From contig JAYQSP010000011.1 in the NCBI GenBank assembly GCA_038146925.1, forward strand, positions 1,240,001-1,304,000: a stretch of DNA of 64,000 nucleotides, read 5' to 3'. The notes below the pieces were generated by a model that was not told the origin of the DNA, made no database searches, and worked only from the letters and a program-made list of their open reading frames with translations. Shown here one piece after another: positions 42,181 through 50,434 of the stretch (within the stretch, counting starts at the first letter, position 1; each line of letters starts with the position of its first letter). The position numbers and the translations under genes are program-made. This stretch comes from UBA830 sp038146925 (lineage in GTDB: Bacteria; Pseudomonadota; Alphaproteobacteria; MPNO01; UBA830).

Positions 42181-43074
42181 TCAATCGTTTTCGTGGAAGC
42201 GGAAGCGGAAGGCATTGCCCGCCTCGACGATCCTTCCCGCGCCCGGCGTCGGGAAATGGGCCGGCATCACAAGGGTCGGGCTGCCCGCGTGTTCTTCCAG
42301 GAAGGCACGGCGCGTAGCGGCGGACTGTGCCGGGGTAACGCAGAAGCAGCTGTTCCAGTGCGGCTCCGCACACTGCAGAGCGTGATGCATCAGGTCGCCG
42401 GTCATGACGGCATCGGGAGTAGCGGCCCCGGCCAAGGACGATATTTCCACGTTGACGTGACCCGGCGTGTGGCCGGGAGAGGGGGCCAGGCGCACCCAGT
42501 CGTCGATGACGTGATCGCCTTCCACCATCATCGCTGCACCTGCCTCGATGACGGGCAGGATACTGTCTTCGTAATAGGGATCGTCGGTGAAAGCTTCAGA
42601 TTGATATTCTTCTTCCCAGAATTCCCATTCGGTTCTGGAAAACAGGTATTTCGCGTTTGGGAACGTGGGTACCCAGCGCCCGTCGACCAGCCGCGTGTTC
42701 CACCCGACGTGATCGACATGCAGATGTGTGCACAGCACGTAGTCGACGTCCTCCAGCGCGACGCCGGCGGCAGCGAGATTTTCGAGATACGGCCAGCTGT
42801 TATGGTGATAGCGCGGTTTCTGGGGGCGTTCCTTGTCGTTGCCACCGCAGGTGTCGACCAGGATCAGGTGTCGTGGCGTGCGGATGACGAAAGTGTGAAA
42901 CGCCAGGATGAGCAACCCGGTCGTCGGGTCCTGCAGCCGCGGTTGCAGCCAGTCACGGTGACTTTCCACGGTGACCGCGTCGGCATCGGGAAACAGGGTC
43001 AGAGCGTCGAGCAGAGGCGCCTCGAACTCGATCGCGCGTGTGATTTCGACCTCGCCGATGTGCCAGCGTTGCAT
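42181..43074 (-). CDS. MBL-fold metallo-hydrolase
   Basis: 297 aa. The metallo-beta-lactamase signature is CTHLHVDHVGWN (HxHxDH), followed by the third histidine in PSPGHTPGHVNVEI and the bridging aspartate in VMTGDLMHHALQ. No signal peptide, so cytoplasmic. Members of this branch hydrolyse lactones, thioesters or organophosphate-like esters with two metal ions. An intact paralogue lies at 50435-51364 and a decayed C-terminal copy at 14519-14830. It is divergent from the glutaredoxin-like gene. Substrate unknown. Confidence 0.87.
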   Translation of the reverse strand: MQRWHIGEVEITRAIEFEAPLLDALTLFPDADAVTVESHRDWLQPRLQDPTTGLLILAFHTFVIRTPRHLILVDTCGGNDKERPQKPRYHHNSWPYLENLAAAGVALEDVDYVLCTHLHVDHVGWNTRLVDGRWVPTFPNAKYLFSRTEWEFWEEEYQSEAFTDDPYYEDSILPVIEAGAAMMVEGDHVIDDWVRLAPSPGHTPGHVNVEISSLAGAATPDAVMTGDLMHHALQCAEPHWNSCFCVTPAQSAATRRAFLEEHAGSPTLVMPAHFPTPGAGRIVEAGNAFRFRFHEND

Positions 43075-43166
43075 ATGTGGCTCCCTTGCAGGTTTTGTAT
43101 TTTACACGGGCGGCAGAACAGCTAAACAGTCGCCAGCGAATTTTTCGACCGGACAGGAGACCTCAG

Positions 43167-43535
43167 GTGAATTTCGTAAGATGGATTTTGGGCAGACTGG
43201 TCCTCACCTACGATGCGCTTACGCGGCCGAAACCCGTGACGCGGGATGCGGCGGCGCAGGCGGCGCTGGATGCGAAGACGGAGAAATTCGCACTCTATCA
43301 GTTCAACGCCTGCCCGTTCTGCGTGAAGGTACGTCGCGAACTCCGGCGGCAGGCGCTGAACGTCGAACTGCGCGATGCCCGCAACGACGAGACGCACAAA
43401 CAGGCGCTGATCGAAGGCGGCGGGCGTTACAAGGTACCGTGTCTGCAGATTGAGAATGAAAACGGCGAAACGGCCTGGCTCTACGAATCCGACGACATCA
43501 TTGCCTATCTGAAGAAGGATCTGCAGCTGGCGTAG
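43167..43535 (+). CDS. glutaredoxin/GST N-terminal-domain protein
   Basis: 122 aa from GTG 43167, AGGAGA upstream. A basic N-terminal 40 residues precedes a thioredoxin-fold domain: FALYQFNACPFCVKVRRELR with the CPFC redox motif, then YKVPCLQIENENGETAWLYE, where VPC replaces the usual TVP cis-proline region, and DDIIAYL. It is probably a glutathione-dependent thiol-disulfide exchanger. The N-terminal hydrophobic patch (RWILGRLVLTYDAL) could dock it on the membrane. It is followed by the GMC oxidoreductase after 107 nt. Confidence 0.78.
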   Translation: MNFVRWILGRLVLTYDALTRPKPVTRDAAAQAALDAKTEKFALYQFNACPFCVKVRRELRRQALNVELRDARNDETHKQALIEGGGRYKVPCLQIENENGETAWLYESDDIIAYLKKDLQLA

Positions 43536-43642
43536 ACTGGCATCCGCGACATCGGCTCATCGAAACGGCCCGGTTGTTGTGACCCGACAGTCCGGCTGCT
43601 AACGTTTCGCGTAAACATATCAGTTTGTCGCAGGGAAACGGG

Positions 43643-45283
43643 ATGACCGAATTCGAGAAGACAGTCGATTACATCGTGGTGGGCGCGGGGTCCGCCGGCT
43701 GCGTGCTGACCCACCGGCTGAGCGAAAACGGATCCAATCGGGTGCTGACGCTCGAGGCCGGCGACCGCGATAAAAGCTTCATGATCCACATGCCGCTCGG
43801 CGTCGGGCAGGTGTGGCACGATCCGAAATTCAACTGGTCCTACGAATCCGAACCGGAGCCCCATGCCGACAACCGGCGCCTGTTTCATCCGCGCGGCAAG
43901 GTGCTGGGCGGATCCTCGTCGATCAACATGATGGCCTATGTGCGCGGCAATCACGCCGATTACGACCGCTGGCGCCAGAAAGGCATGGCCGGCTGGTCGT
44001 TCGACGACGTGCTGCCCTATTTCAAGCGTGCGGAATCCTTTCAGGACGGCGACGATCCCTATCACGGCTCTGAAGGGCCGTGGAAAATCCAGACCACAAA
44101 CGTTGAGGACCCGATTTTCGACAGCTTCTTCGGCGCCATCGAACAGGCCGGGTACCAAAAAGCGCCGGATTACAACGGCGCCTCGCAGGAAGGTTTTGCC
44201 CGTCTTCAGGTGAATGCCGTGAACGGACGTCGCCAGTCTGCCGCCGTTGCGTATCTGCGTCCCGCCATGCAGCGCCCGAATGTGGAAGTTCAGGTGCGCG
44301 CGCATGTGAACCGGGTGATCATCGAAAACGGCCGAGCGGTCGGGGTCGAGTACACGCAGGACGGCAGGGTTCATGCGATCCGCGCCGAAAAGGAAGTCAT
44401 CCTCTCGGGCGGTGCGATCAATTCGCCGCAGGTGCTGATGCTGTCCGGCGTCGGGCCGGGCGATCATCTGTCGGAGATGGGCATCGACGTCGTTCAGGAC
44501 CTGCCGGGCGTCGGACATGACCTGCAGGATCATCCGGCGATCGGGCTGGAATATTACTACAAGGGCAATTCGCAGTTTCACCGCGATCTGCGCCTCGACC
44601 GGCTGACGTTTCATGTTGCCCGAGTGAAGCTGTTCGGCACCGGCATGGCGGCGTCGCCACCGTCATCGCTGACCGGCTACGTCAAAAGCCGCCCCGATCT
44701 CGAAATCCCCGATATCCAGATGTTCTTCCGGCCGATGTCGATGTCGGCCAAGCAGTGGTTTCCGGGCATTATGCCGGGTGCGGAGCAGACCTACGCATTC
44801 CGGGCCTGCCACCTGCGCCCCGAAAGCCGGGGCAGAGTGTGGCTGCGCTCGTCCGACCCGCAGGCGCCGGTCCATATCCTCAATAATTTCCTGTCGACCG
44901 ACGAGGACCGCCGGGTGTTGCGTGAAGGCTTCCGCATCATGCGGAGGATCGGCGCGCAGCCGGCGTTCGACGGCGTCCGCGGCGAGGAATTCGCCCCGGG
45001 CGCGCATGTGTCCGAAGACGATGACCAGGCGATCGACGCCTATGTCCGGGAAACGCTCAGCACCGTGTTCCACCCGACCAGCACCTGCCGCATGGGCATC
45101 GATGATCGTGCCGTCGTGGACAGCGACCTCAAGGTCCGCGGCATCGAGGCGCTGCGAGTGACCGACGCTTCCGTCATGCCGGATATTGTCGGCGGCAATC
45201 TGAACGCCACTGTCATCATGATGGCGGAAAAAGCCTCCGACATCATTCTTGGCCGCCAGGCGCTGGCTGCCGAAGCCGCCTGA
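43643..45283 (+). CDS. GMC-family flavin oxidoreductase (choline/alcohol dehydrogenase type)
   Basis: 546 aa from ATG 43643 (TTG 43625 in frame upstream). FAD-binding VDYIVVGAGSAGCVLTHRLS at the N-terminus; GMC signature 1 as GKVLGGSSSINMMAYVRGN near 90; signature 2 as GGAINSPQVLMLSGVGPG near 260; and the catalytic His in TVFHPTSTCRMG near 475. These enzymes oxidise primary alcohols to aldehydes with FAD. The gene is followed 23 nt later by a 3-hydroxyanthranilate dioxygenase-type gene, a likely co-transcript. Exact alcohol unknown. Confidence 0.88.
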   Translation: MTEFEKTVDYIVVGAGSAGCVLTHRLSENGSNRVLTLEAGDRDKSFMIHMPLGVGQVWHDPKFNWSYESEPEPHADNRRLFHPRGKVLGGSSSINMMAYVRGNHADYDRWRQKGMAGWSFDDVLPYFKRAESFQDGDDPYHGSEGPWKIQTTNVEDPIFDSFFGAIEQAGYQKAPDYNGASQEGFARLQVNAVNGRRQSAAVAYLRPAMQRPNVEVQVRAHVNRVIIENGRAVGVEYTQDGRVHAIRAEKEVILSGGAINSPQVLMLSGVGPGDHLSEMGIDVVQDLPGVGHDLQDHPAIGLEYYYKGNSQFHRDLRLDRLTFHVARVKLFGTGMAASPPSSLTGYVKSRPDLEIPDIQMFFRPMSMSAKQWFPGIMPGAEQTYAFRACHLRPESRGRVWLRSSDPQAPVHILNNFLSTDEDRRVLREGFRIMRRIGAQPAFDGVRGEEFAPGAHVSEDDDQAIDAYVRETLSTVFHPTSTCRMGIDDRAVVDSDLKVRGIEALRVTDASVMPDIVGGNLNATVIMMAEKASDIILGRQALAAEAA

Positions 45284-45306
45284 ACACACAGGGAAGGAAA
45301 ACCGCT

Positions 45307-45825
45307 ATGCTCCCCATGCCCATCGCCGATCACGACGCCATTTCAAAGGAACTTGCGGAGTCCGGCAGGTACGTCAAAGTCCTGTGGCAGAGCGCCGACA
45401 CGCTGATGTTCGTCGCCCGCGGCCGCGAATACCGGTCCGAGTTTCATATCAACCCGTCGGACGAGCACATGACCATGCTGAAAGGCAGCATGAACCTTCA
45501 TTACCGGACGCCCGAAGGCAAAGAGGAAATAGCCGTCCTGAAAGAGGGCGAGACCGTCTACACCGCCGCCGGCATTCCCCATTCGCCGCGTTTCCCCGAA
45601 GACGCCTTTCTGCTGGTCGGCGAACGCATGCGGCGGCCGGGCGAGACCGACAGCTTTCAGTGGTTCTGCCCCAACTGCGACGCGCAGATTCACGAGGAAT
45701 TTTTCGTGGTCCACGATTACACGAAGGATCCCGTGTCGCAGGCCTACGCCAATTTCTTCGACTCGATCGAGGCGCGCACCTGCGATGCCTGCGGCACCGT
45801 GCACCCGGGCCGGGATTTCGGCTGA
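45307..45825 (+). CDS. nbaC: 3-hydroxyanthranilate 3,4-dioxygenase
   Basis: 172 aa, the size of bacterial HAAO. A cupin core includes YRSEFHINPSDEHMTMLKGS, holding the His/Glu iron ligands, and AAGIPHSPRF with the third ligand. The C-terminus has two CxxC pairs (WFCPNCDAQ and RTCDACGTV) that bind the second, rubredoxin-like iron found in bacterial forms. The enzyme opens 3-hydroxyanthranilate to 2-amino-3-carboxymuconate semialdehyde. A RidA-type gene follows, and an ACMSD-like amidohydrolase lies nearby, both matching later steps of the same pathway. Confidence 0.9.
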   Translation: MLPMPIADHDAISKELAESGRYVKVLWQSADTLMFVARGREYRSEFHINPSDEHMTMLKGSMNLHYRTPEGKEEIAVLKEGETVYTAAGIPHSPRFPEDAFLLVGERMRRPGETDSFQWFCPNCDAQIHEEFFVVHDYTKDPVSQAYANFFDSIEARTCDACGTVHPGRDFG

Positions 45826-45837
45826 TATTTCAGGGCC

Positions 45838-45911
45838 GTCATTCCCGCGAAGGCGTGAATCTCTCTACACTAATTCCTCAGCCAACAGATCCCCGCCTTC
45901 GCGGGGATGAC
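45838..45911. repeat. intergenic inverted repeat
   Basis: GTCATTCCCGCGAAGGCG (45838-45855) pairs with CGCCTTCGCGGGGATGAC (45894-45911) with one mismatch across a 38-nt loop. The motif resembles REP-type elements common between genes in alphaproteobacteria. It sits between nbaC and the RidA gene and could stabilise or end the nbaC mRNA. Confidence 0.7.
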
Positions 45912-45934
45912 GTCAACGTAAAGGACCTCACACC

Positions 45935-46345
45935 ATGCCCAAGGAAATCATCACCTCAGCCACCGCGCCGACCACCGGGTTCAGCGACAAGGCCACCCCG
46001 TCGCCGCTGGCCCAGGGCATCAAATTCGGCAACATGATGTTCGTGTCGGGGCAGGGGCCGCTGGACCCGGAAACCAAGGAGGTCGTGTCCGAGGATATCC
46101 AGGAACAGACGGTCCAGACGCTGACCAACCTTCAGGGCGTGCTGGCCGCGGCGGGCGCGGATTTCACCAATGTGGTGAACATGCGCGTCTGCCTGCGCGA
46201 TCCGTCGGATTTTCAGCAGTTCAACGCGGCCTTCACCGAATTCATGCAGGGCGAAAAGGTCACCCGCACCTGCATAGGCGGCACGCCGCACCGGGCGGGT
46301 GTGAATGTTGAGATCGACTGCGTGGCGATGTTCGACGAGGCCTAG
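45935..46345 (+). CDS. RidA family protein
   Basis: 136 aa, the usual RidA size. The family segments are GIKFGNMMFVSGQGPLDPET, QTLTNLQGVLAAAGADFTNV and the terminal RTCIGGTPHRAGVNVEIDCV. RidA proteins hydrolyse reactive enamine/imine intermediates; the relative NbaF/AmnD deaminates 2-aminomuconate in the 3-hydroxyanthranilate route. Being next to nbaC (109 nt, across a REP-like repeat) makes the aminomuconate role attractive here, but the general RidA role remains possible. Confidence 0.85.
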   Translation: MPKEIITSATAPTTGFSDKATPSPLAQGIKFGNMMFVSGQGPLDPETKEVVSEDIQEQTVQTLTNLQGVLAAAGADFTNVVNMRVCLRDPSDFQQFNAAFTEFMQGEKVTRTCIGGTPHRAGVNVEIDCVAMFDEA

Positions 46346-46348
46346 CCC

Positions 46349-47182
46349 CTAATAAAACAACAGCGTCCGCACTTCGATGCTTTCCCGCGCGGGCAGGGAC
46401 GGATCCGGGCCGTTCGGGTCCGCGAAAGCGGCGTGGGCGGTCCAGCGGGCGCGGCCGTCGGTTTCGGAATCGTAGCATTTCAGCAGAATTATTTCGTCGC
46501 GCTCCATGTCCGGAAAATACGTCCAGCGCTGATCGGGGTTGTAGCTGAGGTTCAGGATACCCCCGATGCGGTCGCCGTAGTTGCGTTCCGCCGGAATCAT
46601 GTCGCTCTCGCCAATGCTGTCCCAAGGGCATATGGCGATGGGATCGGTCTTGACCGGCCCGGTGAGGGGCCGCCAGACGTTCACCGAGGTGACGCGGCGT
46701 TTCAGTTTTTCCTCCGCCTCGGCCGGCGGCAGCAGATCCTTTACCCGCTGCGGCGCCGAATTGACGGTGAAATCGTTGTGAGCGCTGCGAACGGGATCGC
46801 GGACTCCCAGCTTTTCCCGCTTTTCCGGATCGCCGATGCGGATCGTGTGATCGAAGATCAGCACTTCCTTCGCGCCGGTGCGTTCGAGCAGCAGCTTTTC
46901 CAGCTCCGGGTAATAGACGTTCTTTACCTGTTCGTCGTCGGTGAAATCGGTGACGGCGGTCGGGTATTCCAGGAATTCGAAGCCCTGCACCTCCATGTCC
47001 AGCTCGTCCGCGATGGGACGGCCGTCATGGATCGTGATCTCCTTCATTTCGTACTGGCCGGTCTTGGGGTCGTTCTGCCCGCCGCCGGTCGCGCTCACCT
47101 GGGTGACGAGTTTCTCTCCAGTGGGGACGGTAAACTGCAGGATGCCTGTGACGGTGCGGTCCTGAACCATCGTGTCGGCCAT
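46349..47182 (-). CDS. CmcJ/NvfI-family oxidoreductase
   Basis: 277 aa from ATG 47182. The family, related to cephamycin P8 (CmcJ) and fungal NvfI, is recognised by SAHNDFTVNSAPQRV near 140, the VNVWRPLTGPVKTDPIAICP segment near 175, and the closing RDEIILLKCYDS then AAFADPNGPD. Members act in cofactor-assisted C-H oxidation or methoxylation and in unassigned catabolic steps. It converges on the RidA gene (3 nt between ends). No signal peptide. The substrate cannot be told. Confidence 0.78.
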   Translation of the reverse strand: MADTMVQDRTVTGILQFTVPTGEKLVTQVSATGGGQNDPKTGQYEMKEITIHDGRPIADELDMEVQGFEFLEYPTAVTDFTDDEQVKNVYYPELEKLLLERTGAKEVLIFDHTIRIGDPEKREKLGVRDPVRSAHNDFTVNSAPQRVKDLLPPAEAEEKLKRRVTSVNVWRPLTGPVKTDPIAICPWDSIGESDMIPAERNYGDRIGGILNLSYNPDQRWTYFPDMERDEIILLKCYDSETDGRARWTAHAAFADPNGPDPSLPARESIEVRTLLFY

Positions 47183-47297
47183 GAGATCTGTCTCCCTCAA
47201 ATGAATGTCGGACCCTGAATATAACACTGTGACACAGGGGAGCGAGCGATGCGTCGTTGCGCCGGGTGTCTAACAGAATCCCGTCAGGCGCAAGAAA

Positions 47298-48170
47298 TCA
47301 TAAACCGTACAAATTCAACGCGTTATCCCGAAGAACTTTACGTTTTGCTTCCGCTTTCCAGTCCATCCCGGCAACGTCGTCCATTGCCCGTTCCGGGTCG
47401 ACGACGGGCCAGTCGGTGCCGAACAGGACCTTGTCCTGACCGAACGAGTTCATGTAATGCCGCGTCGCTTCCGGCCAGTGCTTCGGCGCGTAGGCGTCGA
47501 GCCCGATGTATACATTCGGGTGTTTCCAGGCGACGGAGATCATCTCCTCGTACCAGGGATAGCCGATATGAATGCCGATCAGCTTGAGGTCGGGGAAGTC
47601 CATGGCAATCCGGTCCAGGCAGATCGGCCGGCCGACGCTCGGTAGGCGGCGGTGCGGATTGTACACAAGACAATGGCCGACCTGCATCTGGATCGGTACG
47701 CCAAGCTCACAGCATTTTGCATAGAAAGGATAGTATTTGGCGGCATCCGGCGCTTCGTTGAACCAGTGCGGATACAGATGCGCGCCGACGAAACCGAGAT
47801 CCCGCACCGCGTGTTCGACCTCCGCCAGGCTTTCCATGATCTTAGAGGGATCGACGCCGATCAGGCCGGAAAACCGGTCCGGATGGGCCTGGATCAGCCC
47901 GGCGATATAATCGGTCGGCATATGAGCCGATCCCTGGATGCGGATATCGCCGGATCGCTGGGCGATCAGGAAGGACCGTTCGATACCGCAGCGGTCCATC
48001 ATGACGATGTAGTCTTGCGGGGAGACTCCGTCGCGGTATTCGGGTTTTACCCGCACTTTCCTGCGGAATTCCGGATCGACCGACATCCAGCCGTTATCCA
48101 CAGCTTCCGGCGTGAAGGCGTTGCAGACGATATCGACGGCGCCATAGTTTTCACCCGCGACCTGGGTCAT
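47298..48170 (-). CDS. amidohydrolase family protein (ACMSD-like), atypical metal site
   Basis: 290 aa with a GGGAGG ribosome-binding site. The C-terminal ACMSD-type elements are present (IQMQVGHCLVYNP, KLIGIHIGYPWYEEM, FGTDWPVVDPER), but the N-terminal metal motif H-x-H is not seen: the strand reads GAVDIVCNAFTPEAV. This variant occurs in a subgroup of amidohydrolase-related proteins and could change the metal or the reaction. A decarboxylase or hydratase activity in the nearby nbaC-type pathway would be a guess from context. Confidence 0.78.
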   Translation of the reverse strand: MTQVAGENYGAVDIVCNAFTPEAVDNGWMSVDPEFRRKVRVKPEYRDGVSPQDYIVMMDRCGIERSFLIAQRSGDIRIQGSAHMPTDYIAGLIQAHPDRFSGLIGVDPSKIMESLAEVEHAVRDLGFVGAHLYPHWFNEAPDAAKYYPFYAKCCELGVPIQMQVGHCLVYNPHRRLPSVGRPICLDRIAMDFPDLKLIGIHIGYPWYEEMISVAWKHPNVYIGLDAYAPKHWPEATRHYMNSFGQDKVLFGTDWPVVDPERAMDDVAGMDWKAEAKRKVLRDNALNLYGL

Positions 48171-48376
48171 ATTTTATCCTCCCTGATATCGCCAGAAATA
48201 GTCGGAAATAGCCTTTTTGCATAGGGAAGGGCGCATAAAGGTCCGCCCCCGATGTGTCATCCTGCCCGAGGTCGACATCGGAGCGGAACCGGAGGGCCGT
48301 TGGGTCGACCGCTCGCGCTATAGCTAACAACACGTCGGGTGGCAGAATCATCCGTCGGCGATTGTAATTTATTGCT

Positions 48377-48490
48377 TCAGGCTCGGGACTGGCGCTGCAT
48401 CGCCGCGATGTACTGGTCCATGGTGTCTCTCGGCGTTTTCCCGACATAGACATAGGCGATACCGCCTTGTCGTAAGGTTGCGACGTTCAC
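48377..48490 (-). CDS. short unassigned frame, possible C-terminal gene remnant
   Basis: A GTG at 48490 opens 37 codons (MNVATLRQGGIAYVYVGKTP and MDQYIAAMQRQSRA). The amino-acid make-up looks natural, like the C-terminus of a larger protein, but no upstream continuation is seen because the DUF952 gene begins just beyond. It may be a remnant or a small gene. From 48171 to 48376 I see no other feature. Confidence 0.25.
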   Translation of the reverse strand: MNVATLRQGGIAYVYVGKTPRDTMDQYIAAMQRQSRA

Positions 48491-48511
48491 GGGACGGACG
48501 TCCGGAAAAAT

Positions 48512-48859
48512 TCAGACCAAACCGAAGAAGACGTGGCATCCGTCAGCATCGACTTCAAGTTCAGTCACCTCGACGGCTTCTTCGCATCGCAGCGGCCGGT
48601 AGAGATGAGGAAACAGGGCGCCATCGCGGGAATGTTCCCATTTCAGATCATCGGCGACCGATCTTGCCGGCACTTTAAGCAACACGAGGCCGGAGATGCC
48701 ACTCAGATGCAGGGCCGCTGTCCGCTCGACCTGCTCTGCGGTGGAGAAATGGATGAAACCGTCTTTCAGGTCGAGCGCGGACCCGGCGTATTCGCCGGAT
48801 TGCAGAGCCTGCTGCCATGCCGTTTTCCGGCACATATGATAGATGTAGTCGACGTTCAT
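48512..48859 (-). CDS. DUF952 family protein
   Basis: 115 aa, typical family length. The DUF952 pattern is clear: YIYHMCRKTAWQQALQSGEY, then SALDLKDGFIHFSTAEQVER and the closing GALFPHLYRPLRCEEAVEV. It is a small soluble protein related to the ART-like/glutathione-S-transferase-associated family of unknown biochemical role. Transcribed leftward on its own, back to back with the gene at 48985. Confidence 0.88.
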   Translation of the reverse strand: MNVDYIYHMCRKTAWQQALQSGEYAGSALDLKDGFIHFSTAEQVERTAALHLSGISGLVLLKVPARSVADDLKWEHSRDGALFPHLYRPLRCEEAVEVTELEVDADGCHVFFGLV

Positions 48860-48984
48860 GGTGACAGGATAACGCCCGGGCTACTGCATTGCCACACTCA
48901 TGGCGTGTATCGACCGTTTAGGTTTCGTTTACACCTTCCGCATAGAATTTCCTTTAGTTTTCAATGCGAAAGGTGCGCAGGCTT

Positions 48985-49467
48985 ATGCGCCTCAAACTGA
49001 TCATACCGGTTTTCGTCATCATCGGGCTCGGTGCGGGGACCTGGCTGTTTCTCGAAAGCTCGGGCAATTCCGAACAGGCAGGCAAGGCGGCCAATGCCGT
49101 GATGGACGCGGCGGATCGAGCGATCGATGCCGCGACGAAAGAACGGCGTTACCGGGAAGAGGTAGAGCCCAACTACGTCAATGTCGGAGCGATTTACACC
49201 AATCATGGAAACGTCAGCGCGACCCTGGTCGTGAAAGGCACAAACGGCGTCGACGCGGTCTGCAACCGGATCGCCTATGTCCGCGATTTCCTCGTCGTGT
49301 TGCTGTCCGATCATCCGCCCGAAGAACGCAATCTCGCGGCAGGCCCGACAGGCTATAACGGCTCGGTGCCGGACGAAATCAACGACCTGCTCGAAGACAA
49401 GGCCGTGCAAAGCGTTCGTTTCGACCCCTTCAGCTTGGGCCAGACAGGTGGTTCGGCGAGTTGCTGA
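48985..49467 (+). CDS. single-pass membrane-anchored protein
   Basis: 160 aa from ATG 48985 (ATG 48964 in frame upstream; neither has a strong ribosome-binding site). Residues 3-24 form a membrane anchor (LIIPVFVIIGLGAGTWLFLE); the rest would be periplasmic, with a helical stalk (AGKAANAVMDAADRAID) and a beta-rich domain. The arrangement of anchor, linker and beta domain (SATLVVKGTNGVDAVCNRIA) recalls FliL-like proteins, but the identity is weak and no flagellar genes are near. A terminator follows. Confidence 0.55.
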   Translation: MRLKLIIPVFVIIGLGAGTWLFLESSGNSEQAGKAANAVMDAADRAIDAATKERRYREEVEPNYVNVGAIYTNHGNVSATLVVKGTNGVDAVCNRIAYVRDFLVVLLSDHPPEERNLAAGPTGYNGSVPDEINDLLEDKAVQSVRFDPFSLGQTGGSASC

Positions 49468-49502
49468 GAGGAAAACCTTGCTGACGATGTATCTGTCGTC
49501 CT

Positions 49503-49535
49503 AAAACCCGGTGGAACAGTCCAACCGGGTTTTTT
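49503..49535 (+). terminator. Rho-independent terminator
   Basis: AAAACCCGGT (49503-49512) pairs with ACCGGGTTTT (49524-49533) followed by further T's. It lies 36 nt after the stop of the anchored protein and only 1 nt before the ATG of the next gene. Confidence 0.75.
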
Positions 49536-49536
49536 C

Positions 49537-50406
49537 ATGAAGTATCCACCTCCGCCGCATCCGTCGCCCAGCAAACCTGTCTTCACGCCGCCGCCGGGCG
49601 CCTGCGATGCACATGTCCACGTTTTCGGACCGTCCGACACGTTTCCGTACCATCCGAAGACGACCTATATGCCGGTGGATGCGCCCAAGGAGAAACTACA
49701 GGGCCTGCACGGTTTGCTCGGTTTCGACCGGTCGGTGATTGTCCAGGCGACCTGTCACGGGACCGACAATTCGGCAACCCTGGATGCCATCGCGACTTCG
49801 AACGGTCGTTGGAAAGGCGTCGCGATCGTGGACGAAGATTTCACCGAGAAGGATTTTGAAGCACTTCACGACGGCGGCATCCGGGGGATACGCTTCAGCT
49901 TCGCACGTCATCTCAGCGGGCCGCCCAACTTCGATCGTGTTCACCGCATCGCGGAGAAGATCGAGGGCCTGGGCTGGCACCTCGTGATTTATATCGAAGC
50001 CGAAGACATCGTCGAATTCAATGCCGACCTGCGTAAATTCAGGCTGCCGGTGGTGTTCGATCACATGGTACGGGTCAAGGTAGCGGACGGTCTGGAATCC
50101 GAACCGTTCCGCCTGCTCCTCGATTTCATGCGCAACGAGGACGTCTGGGTGAAGATTTCCTGCGCGGAACGTCTGTCGCAGACGGGTGCGCCGTATGACG
50201 ATGTCGTGCCTTTCGCGCAGGCCGTTATCGATACCAATCCCGACCGCGTGCTCTGGGGCACCGACTGGCCACACCCCAATCTTTGGGAGGGCATGCCCGA
50301 TGACGGCGCCCTCGTGGACTTGATCCCGCGCTATGCGCCCGATCCTGCCGTACGTGAGAAGCTTTTGGTCGACAATCCGGCGGCGCTTTACGGTTTCCAA
50401 AACTAA
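49537..50406 (+). CDS. amidohydrolase, 2-pyrone-4,6-dicarboxylate lactonase-like (LigI family)
   Basis: 289 aa. The metal motif PGACDAHVHVFGPSDTFPY and the following DRSVIVQATCHGTDN, then VVFDHMVRVKVADG and the closing LWGTDWPHPNLWEG, fit the LigI/PDC hydrolase branch of the amidohydrolases. LigI opens the lactone formed in protocatechuate 4,5-cleavage, which fits the LigB-type dioxygenase in this window, although the genes are 43 kb apart. The ATG begins 1 nt after the terminator T-run and has no ribosome-binding site, so translation is leaderless or starts in an unusual way. Confidence 0.82.
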   Translation: MKYPPPPHPSPSKPVFTPPPGACDAHVHVFGPSDTFPYHPKTTYMPVDAPKEKLQGLHGLLGFDRSVIVQATCHGTDNSATLDAIATSNGRWKGVAIVDEDFTEKDFEALHDGGIRGIRFSFARHLSGPPNFDRVHRIAEKIEGLGWHLVIYIEAEDIVEFNADLRKFRLPVVFDHMVRVKVADGLESEPFRLLLDFMRNEDVWVKISCAERLSQTGAPYDDVVPFAQAVIDTNPDRVLWGTDWPHPNLWEGMPDDGALVDLIPRYAPDPAVREKLLVDNPAALYGFQN

Positions 50407-50434
50407 AGAAGGGCCGCTCCGGGGAGGCGAGGCG

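Noticed and set aside
48151..48453. 100-codon minus-strand frame upstream of the amidohydrolase
   Set aside because: No ribosome-binding site, mixed composition, and it overlaps the real start region of the amidohydrolase at 48170.
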